Below, in pieces: positions 6,625 through 16,800 of a stretch of DNA of 38,457 nt. Within the stretch, counting starts at the first letter, position 1. Every line of letters begins with the position of its first letter. Under the pieces are notes generated by a model. It saw only the letters and a list, made by a program, of their open reading frames with translations. It searched no databases and had not been told where the DNA came from. A program made the position numbers and the translations under genes. Origin of the DNA: an uncultured Prevotella sp. (GTDB taxonomy: Bacteria; Bacteroidota; Bacteroidia; Bacteroidales; Bacteroidaceae); contig CAJOLE010000044.1 in the NCBI GenBank assembly GCA_905235325.1, positions 1-38,457 of the forward strand, in the 5' to 3' direction.

Positions 6625-8934
6625 CTTCACCTCTTTCGCCTGTCCGGCCTTGAGCTTCAGCGTCTGCCGTTCGCCGTTCACGAGCAGTGTGACGCGGCCT
6701 GCGCTCTTGGCCCTGACGGTGTATTCCGTTACCTTCCCGTTCTTCCATGCGAAGTCAAGCTCGTAGCCGCCACGGGCACAAAGTCCGCTGACGCTGCCGT
6801 CGGTCCATTGCGTAGGCAGGGCGGGCAGCAGTTCGATGATGCCCTGCTGGCTCTGCAGGAGCATCTCGCTGACGCCCGCCGTACCGCCGAAATTGCCGTC
6901 AATCTGGAAGGGTGGGTGGGCATCCATCAGGTTCGGGTAGGTGCCGCCGCCGTAGTAGTTGGTCCGCCCGTCAGGCGATATGTAGGTCAGCAGCTTCTGG
7001 TAGACGTGGTAAGCCTGGTCGGCCCGGTGGAGCCGTGCCCAGAGGTTGACGCGCCAGCCCGTTGACCAGCCCGTGCTTTGGTCGCCCTTCTGGATGAGCG
7101 TCTGCTCGGCGGCTTTCTGCAGGACAGGGTCGGTCAGGTGACTGCCGGGATAGAGGCCGATGAGGTGGCTCTGGTGGCGGTGGTGCGGGTCGTAGTCGCG
7201 CCAGTCGTGGAACCATTCGTTCAGGTCGCCGTCCTTGCCGACGGTGTAGGGGTGCAGGCGGGCGAGGGCTTTCTCGTAGGGGGCGGTGGCACCGCCACCG
7301 CACAGCCGACTGGCGGTGATGACGCTCTGGAGGAGTTCGCGGATGATGGCAAGGTCGGCGGTGCCGCCGTAGCAGGTCATGCCGTGATAGCCTTGGTCGG
7401 TGACGTATTCGTTCTCAGGCGAGGTGGAGGGGGCGGTGATGAGTTCGCCGTTGTGCTCGACGAGCCAGTCGAGGCAGAAGTCGGCAGCGCCCTTCATCAG
7501 GGGGAAGGCCACGTCGCGCAGATACTGGCGGTCCTGGGTGAAGCAGTAGCGCTCCCATAGCGTCTCGACGAGCCAGGCACCGCCTAAGGGCCAGTTGGCC
7601 CACTCGGGCATCTCGCGCTTCTCGCCCACGGGGTTGGTCATCGCCCAGATGTCGCTGTTATGGCTTGAGCACCAGCCGCGGTTGATGCCGTAGTAGTTGG
7701 CGGCTGTGTGTCGGCCGTTCTCTGCCAGGGCCTTGACGAAGCCGTCGAGGGGTTCGGCCATCTCGGCGAGGTTGGTCGTAAAGGCCGGCCAGTAGTTCTC
7801 CTCGAGGTTGATGTTCACGGTGTAGTTGCCCCGCCAGGGCGACCAGAGGTGGGGCGTCCAGAGTCCCTGCAGATTGGCCGGCACGCCGGGGGTGCGGCTA
7901 CAGCTGATGAGCAGGTAGCGGCCGTACTGGAAGTAGAGGGTCTCAAGGTAGCGGTCGTCGGCAGGTTTCTTGCCGGGGTAGGATTTTAGGAGTTCGTCGG
8001 TGGGGCCGTCATAATATGACGGCATACCTAACAGGAGCTTCACGCGGTCGTAGAACTGGCGGTAGTCGGCAATGTGGCGGGCGCGCAGCTCGTCGTAGCT
8101 GAAGTTCTGGACGTGCCACATGTCGTTGGCGGCCTGTCCCAGGTAGTCGGCACCCTCGCTGACGGGGTGGCGGTCGAAACCGTTGAAGCTGGTGGCGTTT
8201 ACTATATATAAGGTGGCCTCAGTGGCGTGGCTGATGGTTAGCGACGAGTCGGCGGCAGCCACCTCGCCGTCGGTCTTCACGCGGAGCATCGTGCAGAAGT
8301 GTATGCTCTCACGCTCGTCGCCGGTGGCGTGGCCGGTCATCGTCAGCTGTAGCGAACCGGGCCTCACCTTGTGGGGCACCTGCGCCGTTAGCGCGATGCG
8401 GCAGTTGATGTTGCCTCGCAGGCGGATGGCGATGACGCGGTCTGGATGTGAGGCGAAGTACTCCCTCGTTATGGCAGCACTGCCACGCTGATAGCTGTCG
8501 GTGACGACGGAGGAGTCGAGGCTGAGACTCCGCTCGTAGCGGCTGACCGTTCCCAGTCCGAGGTCCTTGATGTGGAGGGTGCCGAGGGGCTGGAAGAACT
8601 GCGAGTTGGGACCCTGCACGTGGAGCTGCAGGGAGTCGGCCTTGCGGTAGTCTTCGGCAAACAGCGCCTCGCGAATCTTGGGAATCCACTGGTGGGCATC
8701 GGCGTCGAGGTTGCGGTCAACGGGCTTACCCGTCCACAGGGTGATGTCGTTCAGGTAGATGATGTTGTCGTCGGTGCCGCCATAGACGAGTGCGCCGAGC
8801 CGGCCGTTGCCTATCGGCAGCGACTCCTCAAAGTAGTCGGCGGAGCGGTCGTAATGGAGAGTCATCGGCGGCTGCTGAGCCGCCGAGCCGTTGCCGAGCA
8901 CGGCCAAAAGAGCAAAAAGAAGAAAATTTCTCAT
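6619..8934 (-). CDS. Glycoside hydrolase family 95 (alpha-L-fucosidase type), secreted
   Basis: A 771-residue exported enzyme with a signal peptide at residues 1-20 ([17 protein letters not shown]). The N-terminal beta-sandwich carries [15 protein letters not shown], and an (alpha/alpha)6 barrel follows. GH95 active-site motifs are visible: [10 protein letters not shown] (the paired Asn), SPENEY (a Glu matching the general acid) and [11 protein letters not shown] (Asp). GH95 enzymes release L-fucose or L-galactose from glycans or hemicellulose; the exact sugar cannot be told here. I chose ATG 8934, because the in-frame ATG at 8958 overlaps the promoter. No SusCD pair or other carbohydrate-locus gene is adjacent, so it is an isolated enzyme gene. 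Confidence 0.92.
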   Translation of the reverse strand: MRNFLLFALLAVLGNGSAAQQPPMTLHYDRSADYFEESLPIGNGRLGALVYGGTDDNIIYLNDITLWTGKPVDRNLDADAHQWIPKIREALFAEDYRKADSLQLHVQGPNSQFFQPLGTLHIKDLGLGTVSRYERSLSLDSSVVTDSYQRGSAAITREYFASHPDRVIAIRLRGNINCRIALTAQVPHKVRPGSLQLTMTGHATGDERESIHFCTMLRVKTDGEVAAADSSLTISHATEATLYIVNATSFNGFDRHPVSEGADYLGQAANDMWHVQNFSYDELRARHIADYRQFYDRVKLLLGMPSYYDGPTDELLKSYPGKKPADDRYLETLYFQYGRYLLISCSRTPGVPANLQGLWTPHLWSPWRGNYTVNINLEENYWPAFTTNLAEMAEPLDGFVKALAENGRHTAANYYGINRGWCSSHNSDIWAMTNPVGEKREMPEWANWPLGGAWLVETLWERYCFTQDRQYLRDVAFPLMKGAADFCLDWLVEHNGELITAPSTSPENEYVTDQGYHGMTCYGGTADLAIIRELLQSVITASRLCGGGATAPYEKALARLHPYTVGKDGDLNEWFHDWRDYDPHHRHQSHLIGLYPGSHLTDPVLQKAAEQTLIQKGDQSTGWSTGWRVNLWARLHRADQAYHVYQKLLTYISPDGRTNYYGGGTYPNLMDAHPPFQIDGNFGGTAGVSEMLLQSQQGIIELLPALPTQWTDGSVSGLCARGGYELDFAWKNGKVTEYTVRAKSAGRVTLLVNGERQTLKLKAGQAKEVKL

Positions 8935-8952
8935 ACTTTTTAGGTTTTCTGC

Positions 8953-8983
8953 TTGCAAAGATACGAATTATTTTGTATTTTTG
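8953..8983. promoter_or_regulatory. Overlapping divergent promoters (GH95 and ptb)
   Basis: On the plus strand TTG 8953-8955, a spacer of 20 and TATTTTTG 8976-8983 form a full promoter for ptb. On the minus strand TATCTTTG (8963-8956) is a perfect -7 box for the GH95 gene and lies inside the spacer of the ptb promoter. The two polymerase sites therefore overlap almost completely. Confidence 0.7.
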
Positions 8984-9010
8984 CGGCAAATAAACGTAAA
9001 AAACGTGCCT

Positions 9011-9847
9011 ATGCAGTCCATAAAGACTTTGAACGACATGATTGTCTTCCTGCAGCAGCGGGGAGACCGCAAGCGCGTAGCCGTCATCTGCCCCAACGAT
9101 GCCTCGACACGCTATGCAGTGGAAAAAGGCCAGGAGATGGGATTCATCGAACCAATCTACATCAACGGCGACGACAAGGACGAGTGTGCCCGCCGCGCCG
9201 TTGCTCTCTGCAAGAGCGGCGAAGCCGACATCCTGATGAAGGGCCTCGTCAATACCGACATTGTCCTGCGCGCCATCCTCAACAAGGAGACGGGCATACT
9301 GCGTCCCGGCCACGTGCTGACCCACATCGCCCTGGCTGAGATTCCAAAATATGAGAAGCTGCTGTTCTTCACCGACGCAGCCGTCATCCCCATTCCCACC
9401 AAGGAGCAGCGCCGCCAGCAGATTCACTACGTCAACTACGTCTGCCACGCCCTCGGCATCGAGGAGCCGCGCATCGCGCTCATCCACTGTGCCGAGAAAG
9501 TCAGCGAGAAGACCTTCCCCTACACCAAGGACTACCTCGACATCATCGCTCTGGCACAGAGCGGCTATTTCGGCCGGTGCATCATCGACGGGCCGCTCGA
9601 CCTGAAGACGTCGCTCGACTCGGTCAGCCTGCGCGAGAAGGGCATCCACTCGGCCATCGACGGGCAGGCTGATGCCCTCATCTTCCCCGACATCGTGGCC
9701 GGCAACGTCTTCTACAAGACGCTGACCCTCTTCGGCTATACGAAGACGGCCGGTGTGCTGCAAGGCACACGGTGCTGCTGCGTGGTGCCCTCGCGCGCCG
9801 ACAGCCCCGAGTCGAAGTATTACTCCTTGGCCTTGGCTGCGATATGA
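9011..9847 (+). CDS. ptb: Phosphate butyryltransferase (phosphate acyltransferase family)
   Basis: A 278-residue cytoplasmic enzyme of the phosphate acetyl/butyryltransferase family, which swaps CoA for phosphate on a short acyl group. Family features are the ILMKGLVNTDIVLRAIL segment, the conserved IDGPLDLKTSLD motif and the C-terminal QADALIFPDIVAGNVFYK. It is directly followed by butyrate kinase with an ATGA overlap, the usual ptb-buk arrangement that makes ATP from butyryl-CoA or from branched-chain acyl-CoA. The true acyl specificity cannot be read from the sequence. ATG 9011 lies about 28 nt after the -7 box. Confidence 0.92.
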   Translation: MQSIKTLNDMIVFLQQRGDRKRVAVICPNDASTRYAVEKGQEMGFIEPIYINGDDKDECARRAVALCKSGEADILMKGLVNTDIVLRAILNKETGILRPGHVLTHIALAEIPKYEKLLFFTDAAVIPIPTKEQRRQQIHYVNYVCHALGIEEPRIALIHCAEKVSEKTFPYTKDYLDIIALAQSGYFGRCIIDGPLDLKTSLDSVSLREKGIHSAIDGQADALIFPDIVAGNVFYKTLTLFGYTKTAGVLQGTRCCCVVPSRADSPESKYYSLALAAI

Positions 9848-10914
9848 ACATCCTCGTCATCAACCCCGGCTCCACGTCGACCAAGATTGCTGTCTACGAG
9901 GACGACGCACCCATACTGCTGCGCAACATCGTGCATACGCCCGAGGAACTGGCACCGTTCGATGACGTCATCGAACAGCAGGACTTGCGCCGGCAGCTGG
10001 TGCTCGACGAGCTCCGACAGGCAGGCATTCCCACAGACTTCGATGCCGTCATAGGGCGCGGCGGCCTGGTGAAACCTTTGGAGGGCGGCGTCTATGAAAT
10101 CAACGAACTCATGCTGCAAGACACGCTGAGCGGCATAGCCCTCCATAACCACGCCTGCAACCTGGGCTGCCTGATAGCCCATGAGATAGCAGCCACGATT
10201 CCCGGCTGCCGCTCGTTTATTGCAGACCCCGGCGTGGTAGACGAGCTGAACGACTATGCCCGCATCAGCGGTTCGCCGCTGATGAACCGTATCTGCATCT
10301 GGCATGCCTTGAACCAGCGCGCCATCGCCCGCCGCTATGCCGCCGAGACAGGCCGCGAGTATGAGGATCTGAACCTTATCATCTGTCACATGGGCGGCGG
10401 CATCTCCGTGGCGGCCCACGACCACGGACGGGCCGTCGATGCCAACAATGCGCTCGACGGCGAGGGACCCTTCTCGCCCGAACGCGCCGGCAGCCTGCCG
10501 GCAGCCGACCTCATCCGCCTCTGCTTCAGTGGCAAGTACAGCGAGAAGCAGCTGCTGAAACGCATTGCCGGCAAGGCCGGACTGAACGCCCACCTCGGTA
10601 CGAACAACGTCAAGGAAATCATACAGCGCATCAAGGACTACGGCGACACCCATGCAGAGCTCATCCTCGACGCGATGCTCTATCATGTGGCCAAGTCGAT
10701 AGCCGCCGAAGCTGCCGTGCTCTGCGGAAACATCGACGCCATCCTGCTCACGGGCGGACTGGCCCGCTCTGAATACATCGTCAGCCGTCTGCGCCGTCGC
10801 GTCAGCTTCCTGGCGCCTGTCCACTGCTTCCCCGGCGAGGACGAGATGGAGGCTCTGGCACTCAACGCGCTGGACGTGCTCCGTGGCAAGCGAAAAGCAA
10901 AAATCTACAAATAA
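9844..10914 (+). CDS. buk: Butyrate kinase
   Basis: A 356-residue ASKHA-fold kinase that makes ATP and a free carboxylate from butyryl phosphate or a branched analogue. The phosphate-binding motif INPGSTSTKIAVYE opens the protein at residue 6, and the family signature CHMGGGISVAAHDHGRAVD and LDGEGPFSPERAG lie in the middle. The adenosine motif LLTGGLA lies near the C-terminus. I chose ATG 9844, which overlaps the ptb stop as ATGA and so indicates translational coupling. Length agrees with Buk (about 355). Confidence 0.95.
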   Translation: MNILVINPGSTSTKIAVYEDDAPILLRNIVHTPEELAPFDDVIEQQDLRRQLVLDELRQAGIPTDFDAVIGRGGLVKPLEGGVYEINELMLQDTLSGIALHNHACNLGCLIAHEIAATIPGCRSFIADPGVVDELNDYARISGSPLMNRICIWHALNQRAIARRYAAETGREYEDLNLIICHMGGGISVAAHDHGRAVDANNALDGEGPFSPERAGSLPAADLIRLCFSGKYSEKQLLKRIAGKAGLNAHLGTNNVKEIIQRIKDYGDTHAELILDAMLYHVAKSIAAEAAVLCGNIDAILLTGGLARSEYIVSRLRRRVSFLAPVHCFPGEDEMEALALNALDVLRGKRKAKIYK

Positions 10915-10936
10915 ACCAAACAATAAAGAAAGAATT

Positions 10937-11899
10937 ATGAAGACATTTATGAACGTCGGCGACATCGGCCCATTGGAGAAGGCCCTGGCCGAAGCACAGG
11001 AAATCAAGAACGACCGTTACAAGTATCAGCACTTGGGCAAGAACAAGACGCTGCTGATGATATTCTTCAACAACTCGCTGCGCACGCGCCTCTCGACGCA
11101 GAAAGCAGCCATGAACCTCGGCATGAACGTTATCGTGCTCGATGTCAACGCCGGCGCATGGAAGCTGGAGACCGAGCGCGGTGTCATCATGGACGGCGAC
11201 AAGTCGGAGCACCTGTTAGAGGCCATCCCCGTGATGGGCTGCTACTGCGACATCATCGGCGTGCGCTCCTTCGCCGGCCTGACCGACCGTGAATACGACT
11301 ACGCCGAGACCGTCGTCAACCAGTTTGTCAAGTATTCGGGCCGCCCCGTCTTCGCCATGGAGACGGCTACCGTACACCCGCTGCAGGCCTTCGCCGACCT
11401 CATCACCATCGAGGAATATAAAGAGGTGAAACGCCCGAAGGTGGTCCTCACCTGGGCACCCCACTGCCGCGCCCTGCCGCAGGCCGTGCCCAACTCGTTC
11501 GCACAGTGGATGCTGGCTGCCGATGTCGACTTCGTCGTCACTCACCCCGAGGGCTACGAGCTCGACCCGAAGTTTGTGGGCGGTGCCCGCGTGGAGTACG
11601 ACCAGCGGAAAGCTTTCGAGGGCGCCGACTTCATCTACGCCAAGAACTGGTCGAACCCCGGCGTCACCAACCCCGCGGACTACGGCAAGATTACCTCCAA
11701 GGATATGTCGTGGACGGTCGACGAGGAGCATATGTCGTGGACTCGTAACGGCAAGTTCATGCACTGCCTGCCCGTGCGGCGCGGCCTCATCGTCACCGAT
11801 GACGTCATCGAGAGTCCCAACTCCATCGTCATCCCCGAGGCTGCCAACCGCGAGATTTCGTGCTCGGTAGTTCTCAAACGTATGCTCGAAGCACTATGA
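10937..11899 (+). CDS. argF': N-succinylornithine-type carbamoyltransferase
   Basis: A 320-residue transcarbamylase of arginine biosynthesis. Carbamoyl-phosphate binding is shown by NNSLRTRLSTQ (residues 45-55) and HPLQAFADL, and HCLPVRRG is near the C-terminus. The sequence closely matches the Bacteroides fragilis enzyme, which uses N-succinyl-L-ornithine, not ornithine. At position 90, the residue known to separate succinyl- (Pro) from acetylornithine enzymes (Glu), this protein has Ser. No Glu is present, so I favour the succinylated substrate. The start ATG 10937 is preceded by AAAGAAAG. The stop overlaps the next start as ATGA. Confidence 0.9.
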   Translation: MKTFMNVGDIGPLEKALAEAQEIKNDRYKYQHLGKNKTLLMIFFNNSLRTRLSTQKAAMNLGMNVIVLDVNAGAWKLETERGVIMDGDKSEHLLEAIPVMGCYCDIIGVRSFAGLTDREYDYAETVVNQFVKYSGRPVFAMETATVHPLQAFADLITIEEYKEVKRPKVVLTWAPHCRALPQAVPNSFAQWMLAADVDFVVTHPEGYELDPKFVGGARVEYDQRKAFEGADFIYAKNWSNPGVTNPADYGKITSKDMSWTVDEEHMSWTRNGKFMHCLPVRRGLIVTDDVIESPNSIVIPEAANREISCSVVLKRMLEAL

Positions 11900-12927
11900 T
11901 TTCCTTTGAATGTGACTATAACAACGGGGCGCATCCGAAAGTCCTGGAGAACCTCGTCAAGTATAACTCGTCGAAGCCGACACCCTACGGCTTCGACGAG
12001 TTCTCGGAGCTGGCGAAGCAGAAGATACGCGAGGCAATCGGTATGCCCGACGCTCAGATATTCTTCCTGACCGGCGGCACGCAAGCCAATGCCACGACCA
12101 TCGACTCCATGCTCTACCAGTATGAGGGCGTCATCTGCGTCGGCTCCGGCCACATCAACGTCCACGAGGCCGGGGCCGTGGAGTTTACCGAGCACAAAAT
12201 CATCACCCTGCCCGACGTGCAAGGAAAGATGGAGGCACGCACGCTCGACCGCTATCTCGACGACTTCATGCACGACGGCAACAAAGACCACGCCGTACAC
12301 CCGGGGCTGGTCTACATCACCTTCCCGACAGAGTTCGGCACGCTCTACACTGCCGCCGAGTTGCGCGACATCTATCAGGTCTGCCAGCACTACGACCTGC
12401 CGCTCTACATCGACGGTGCCCGCCTGGGCTACGGACTGATGGCCCCCGGCAACGATGTCACGCTGCCCTATCTGGCACGCCACTGCGACGTCTTCTACAT
12501 CGGCGGTACGAAGATCGGCGCCCTCTGCGGCGAAGCCGTCGTTTTCAGCGGAAGGAATGCCCACAAGCACTTCTTCTCTATCCAGAAGCAGCACGGCGCC
12601 GTCATTGCCAAGGGCGCGCTCATCGGGCTGCAGTTCGACGCGCTTTTCACCGACAACCTCTACTTCCGCCTGTCACAACACGCCATCGACATGGCCATGC
12701 AGCTCAAGCAGCTGTTCCGCGAGAAGGGCTATCGGTTCTACGTCGATTCTCCCACCAACCAGCAGTTCCTCGTCATCCGAAACGAGGAGGTAGAGCGGTT
12801 GAGCCGACAGGTAGCGTTCACGCACTTCGGCCAGACCGACCATCACCACACCATCTGCCGCTTCGTCACCAGCTGGGCGACGACGCAAGAGGAAATCGCC
12901 GAACTCCGCAGCTGCCTATTTCACTGA
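11896..12927 (+). CDS. Low-specificity L-threonine aldolase (PLP enzyme)
   Basis: A 343-residue fold-type I PLP enzyme that cleaves L-threonine or allo-threonine to glycine and acetaldehyde. The cofactor lysine is Lys206 in YIGGTKIGALCGE, and the PLP-ring aspartate and nearby arginine lie in IDGARLGYG (Asp173, Arg176). LTGGTQAN near residue 59 fits the phosphate-binding turn. Beta-eliminating lyases share this fold, so a related activity is possible. The start ATG 11896 overlaps the carbamoyltransferase stop, so these two form a coupled pair although their pathways differ. Confidence 0.88.
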   Translation: MISFECDYNNGAHPKVLENLVKYNSSKPTPYGFDEFSELAKQKIREAIGMPDAQIFFLTGGTQANATTIDSMLYQYEGVICVGSGHINVHEAGAVEFTEHKIITLPDVQGKMEARTLDRYLDDFMHDGNKDHAVHPGLVYITFPTEFGTLYTAAELRDIYQVCQHYDLPLYIDGARLGYGLMAPGNDVTLPYLARHCDVFYIGGTKIGALCGEAVVFSGRNAHKHFFSIQKQHGAVIAKGALIGLQFDALFTDNLYFRLSQHAIDMAMQLKQLFREKGYRFYVDSPTNQQFLVIRNEEVERLSRQVAFTHFGQTDHHHTICRFVTSWATTQEEIAELRSCLFH

Positions 12928-13020
12928 CCGCTCGAAGAGTCCGGCAGAGTCGTAGTCGGGCAAGGTGACTTGTTTCCTGCTAAAGACGCAAGGATGTTAA
13001 GTAAAAAATGATTCTTTAGT

Positions 13021-13050
13021 TTGATTATTCGGGAAAATGTCTTACCTTTG
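13021..13050 (+). promoter_or_regulatory. Promoter of the FAH-porU-porV unit
   Basis: TTG 13021-13023, a spacer of 19 and TACCTTTG 13043-13050 form a strong match to the Bacteroidetes consensus. Transcription should begin shortly downstream, giving a leader of about 100 nt before the start codon at 13155. Confidence 0.8.
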
Positions 13051-13066
13051 CAGCCGACTGTCGGTA

Positions 13067-13113
13067 CGCAGGTGCCTCACCTGCGGCAGTTCCCGGGCGA
13101 GACAGCCGCGCCC
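13067..13113 (+). other. Two hairpins in the leader of the FAH-porU-porV message
   Basis: CGCAGGTG and CACCTGCG (13067-13085) form an 8-bp stem with a 3-nt loop, and GGGCG with CGCCC (13095-13113) forms a second stem. Neither is followed by a U run, so this is not a terminator. It may be a structured leader or only GC-rich chance pairing. Confidence 0.4.
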
Positions 13114-13154
13114 AAAGTGAAATAACGGTTAGTTATAATAAGCGGATTACTGTT

Positions 13155-13805
13155 ATGAAGATATTTGCCATCGGAATGAACTATGCGGCACACAATAAAG
13201 AGCTGCATGGCACGTTATTAAATAAAGAGGAGAACCAACGGGAGGGCGACGCGATGCCGGATGAGCCGGTCATCTTCACCAAGGCCGACTCCGCGCTGCT
13301 GACGCCCGGCAAGCCTTTCTTCGTGCCCGAAGACATGGGACGGATAGACTACGAGGCCGAGGTTGTGGTGCGCATCTGCCGGCTGGGCAAGAACATTCCC
13401 GAACGGTTTGCCCACCGCTACTACGATGCCGTCACCGTGGGGCTCGACCTCACCGCCCGCGACCTGCAGCGGCGTGCCAGCCATGCCGGCCGGCCGTGGA
13501 CCATCTGCAAGGGTTTCGACGGCTCGGCGGTCATCGGCGAGTGGGTGGAGCTGTCGCTGCTGCCCGCCGTGCAGGCCCTGCACTTCCGCTTGGAGAAGAA
13601 CGGCGAGACGGTGCAGCAGGGATGTACCGGCGATATGTTCTACACCGTAGACCAGATCATCGCCTACATCTCGCGGTTCTTCACGCTGAAGACGGGCGAC
13701 CTGCTCTACACGGGCACACCCGCCGGCGTCGGGCCGGTCAGCATCGGCGACCGCCTGGAGGGCTGGCTCGAAGACCGGAAAGTATTGCAACTGAACTGTA
13801 AATGA
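13155..13805 (+). CDS. Fumarylacetoacetate hydrolase family protein
   Basis: A 216-residue FAH-fold protein. Family motifs are IGMNYAAHNKEL at the start, the metal-binding DYEAEVVVRI, the stretch GLDLTARDLQ, WTICKGFDGSAVIG and LLYTGTPAGVGPV at the end. Members hydrolyse or decarboxylate small diketo acids such as acylpyruvates or oxaloacetate, so an exact substrate cannot be given. Its stop overlaps the porU start as ATGA. To my knowledge this order (FAH, porU, porV, ispF) is common in Bacteroidales, with no known functional link to secretion. Confidence 0.88.
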   Translation: MKIFAIGMNYAAHNKELHGTLLNKEENQREGDAMPDEPVIFTKADSALLTPGKPFFVPEDMGRIDYEAEVVVRICRLGKNIPERFAHRYYDAVTVGLDLTARDLQRRASHAGRPWTICKGFDGSAVIGEWVELSLLPAVQALHFRLEKNGETVQQGCTGDMFYTVDQIIAYISRFFTLKTGDLLYTGTPAGVGPVSIGDRLEGWLEDRKVLQLNCK

Positions 13806-16800
13806 ACATAAGACGACTGACACTGAGTGTGCTGCTGCTGCTGACGGGCCTGTGCGCGTCGGCTCAGGAGTTCTTCAACCTGACCGCCCCGGAGGTCAGG
13901 ATCGACTCTGTGCTGCCGCTGTTCACCTATGTCCGCGAGTTGGGGGCCGGCTATGCCGACTCCACCTACACGGTCACGATAGAATATCCCGAGTTCATCG
14001 ATATGTCGGCGACCGACGTGGCGCGGCTCGGCAAGATTACCGACAAGCCGCTGCCCCCGATGCCCGACATCCGGCAGTACATCGGCGTGTCGCGCAAGCG
14101 GGGCACCCTCTTCGTGGCCTTCACCCCCATCGTCTGCCGCGAGGGGAAGCTCCAGAAGCTGGTGAGCTTCATGCTGAAGGTTGAGGCGAGCCCTGTGGCC
14201 GCAGCACGCTCACAGTCCGCCCCCCGGCCCTCAGCCCCGGCCCGCAGCCAGTCAGTCCTTGCCACTGGCCGCTGGGCGAAGATCAGCGTGCCCGAGACGG
14301 GTGTCTACCAGCTGACCGCCGACCTCGTGCGCAAGGCGGGCTTCACCGACATCAATAAGGTGAAAATCTACGGCTACGGCGGAGCCTTGCAGCCCGAACG
14401 GCTGACCGCCGACTATCTCAGCGCGACCGACGACCTGAAGGAGGTGGCGACGTGCAGCGTCGGCGGACGGCGGCTCTTCTATGCCGTCGGGCCCGTGGGC
14501 TGGAGCGACAACACCTCCACCGTGCGCACCCGCAACCCCTACAGCGACTACGGCTGCTACTTCCTGACCGAGAACGACTCTACCGCGCTGACCGTCAGCG
14601 AGGAGCAGTTCAAGGCCGACCATTATCCCACCCCCAACGACTACCACTCGCTCAGCGAGGTCGACGACTACTCCTGGTACCACGGCGGGCGCAACCTGTA
14701 CGACAGCCGGCTCTTCGGCAGCGGCGTGCAGCGCACCTACCGGCTCGCCGCCCCCGAGGGGTCGAAGGGCCGGCTCACGGTGGTGCTCTCCCACGACGCC
14801 CCCTTCACGGCCAGCGTGCTGGTGAACGGCCAGGAGGTGGGGACGGTCACCGTCACCTCGTCGCCCGACCGCTACAGCCGAGCCGCCGTCACCACGAAGA
14901 CCTTTGACATCGATGACCAGCTGCTGGCCGACAACACCGTCATCATCCGCCAGAACTCGGGTTCCAACCTGCGCCTCGACTACCTGTCGCTCTGCTTCGA
15001 CACCCCGCGGGCCTGGCCCGACCTGACGGCCGCCGGCATACCCGTGCCGCAGTACGTCTACAACATCACCAATCAGAACCACCACGCCGACACTGCCGCC
15101 GACATGGTCATCATCATACCCACGACCCAGAAGCTCTTGGGGCAGGCGCAGCGGCTGAAGGCATACCACGAAGAGAAAGACTCGCTGCGGGTGCGCATCG
15201 TGCCGGCCGACGAACTCTACAACGAGTTCTCGAGCGGCACGCCCGACGCCAACGCCTACCGCCGCTACCTGAAGATGCTCTACGACCGCGCCGAGACCGA
15301 CGCCGACATGCCGCGCTACCTGCTGCTCTTCGGCGACGGTGCCTGGGACAACCGCATGAAGACATCAGACTGGAAGGATACCTCGCCCGACGACTTCCTG
15401 CTCTGCTACGAGAGCGAGAACTCGTTCAGCGAGACCGACTGCTACGTCACCGACGACTACTTCTGCCTCATGGACGACGGCGAGGGCGCATCGCTGCTCG
15501 TCAGCGACAAGTCCGACATCGCCGTGGGCCGCCTCTCGGCACGCACCGAGGACGAGGCCCGCATCATGGTCGACAAGACCATCGGCTATATGCAGAACGA
15601 CAACGCCGGCGCCTGGCAGAACACGCTCTGCTTCATGGGCGACGACGGCGACAACAACCGCCACATGAGGGATGCCGAGACCGTGGCAACGATGGTCGGC
15701 GAACTCCACCCCGCCTTGAACGTCAAGAAGATTTACTGGGATGCCTATGAGCGGCAGTCGTCGTCGACAGGATTCAGCTATCCCGACGTCACGAAGCTCA
15801 TACGCCAGCAGATGCAGCAGGGCGCGCTGATGATGAACTACAGCGGCCACGGCGCTGCCTACACCTTGTCGCACGAACAGGTGCTACACCTCACCGACTT
15901 CCAGACTCCCAACTCGCTGCGACTGCCTCTGTGGCTGACGGCCTCGTGCGACATCATGCCCTTCGACGGCCAGGAAGAGAACATCGGCGAGACCTGTATG
16001 CTCAACCCGCAGGGCGGCGCCGTCGCCTTCTTCGGCACCACGCGCACCGTCTATGCCCAGTACAACGGCTACATGAACCGCGCCTACACCCGCTACGTCC
16101 TGGGCCGCGACGCCGAAGGGCGCCGCTACACCATCGGCGAGGCCGCCCGGCTGGCCAAGAACCTGCTGATGACGCCCTCGGCTCAGGGCAACGACATCGG
16201 CATGGACCAGACGGCCAACAAGCTCCAGTTCACGCTGCTCGGCGACCCGGCACTCACCCTGGCCACCCCAACCCTGCAGATGGTCGTCGACAGCATCAAC
16301 GGACAGCCCGCCGACGGCCAGACGGTGCAGCTGCAGGTCGGCCAGACGGTCAGCATTGCCGGCCACGTCGTTGACGCACCGACCTTCAACGGCGTAGTGA
16401 CACTCACCATGAAGGACGTCGAGCAGGTCATCACGGGCCGACTGAACAACACCACAGAAGCCACCACGCCCATGACCTTCAAGGACCGCCCCAGCACGCT
16501 CTATCAGGGCAGCGACAGCGTGCGCCAAGGCCGCTTCAAGGTCAGGTTCGCCCTGCCCAAGGATATCAGCTACGCCGAGGGCAACGGCCTCATCACCCTC
16601 TACGCCCTCTCCGCCGACCGTCAGCAGGAAGCCCACGGCTACAACACCAACTGTTCGCTGTGCAGTGGCGATGCCACTGCTACCGACGGCATCGGCCCCA
16701 ACATCTACTGCTACCTCAACACCACCTCGTTCACAAACGGCGACGACGTCAACGCCACGCCGCTCTTCCACGCCGAACTCTACGACAATGACGGCATCAA

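Noticed and set aside
8935..8958. ATG 8958 as start of the GH95 gene
   Set aside because: It overlaps the -7 box. ATG 8934 gives a clean signal peptide.
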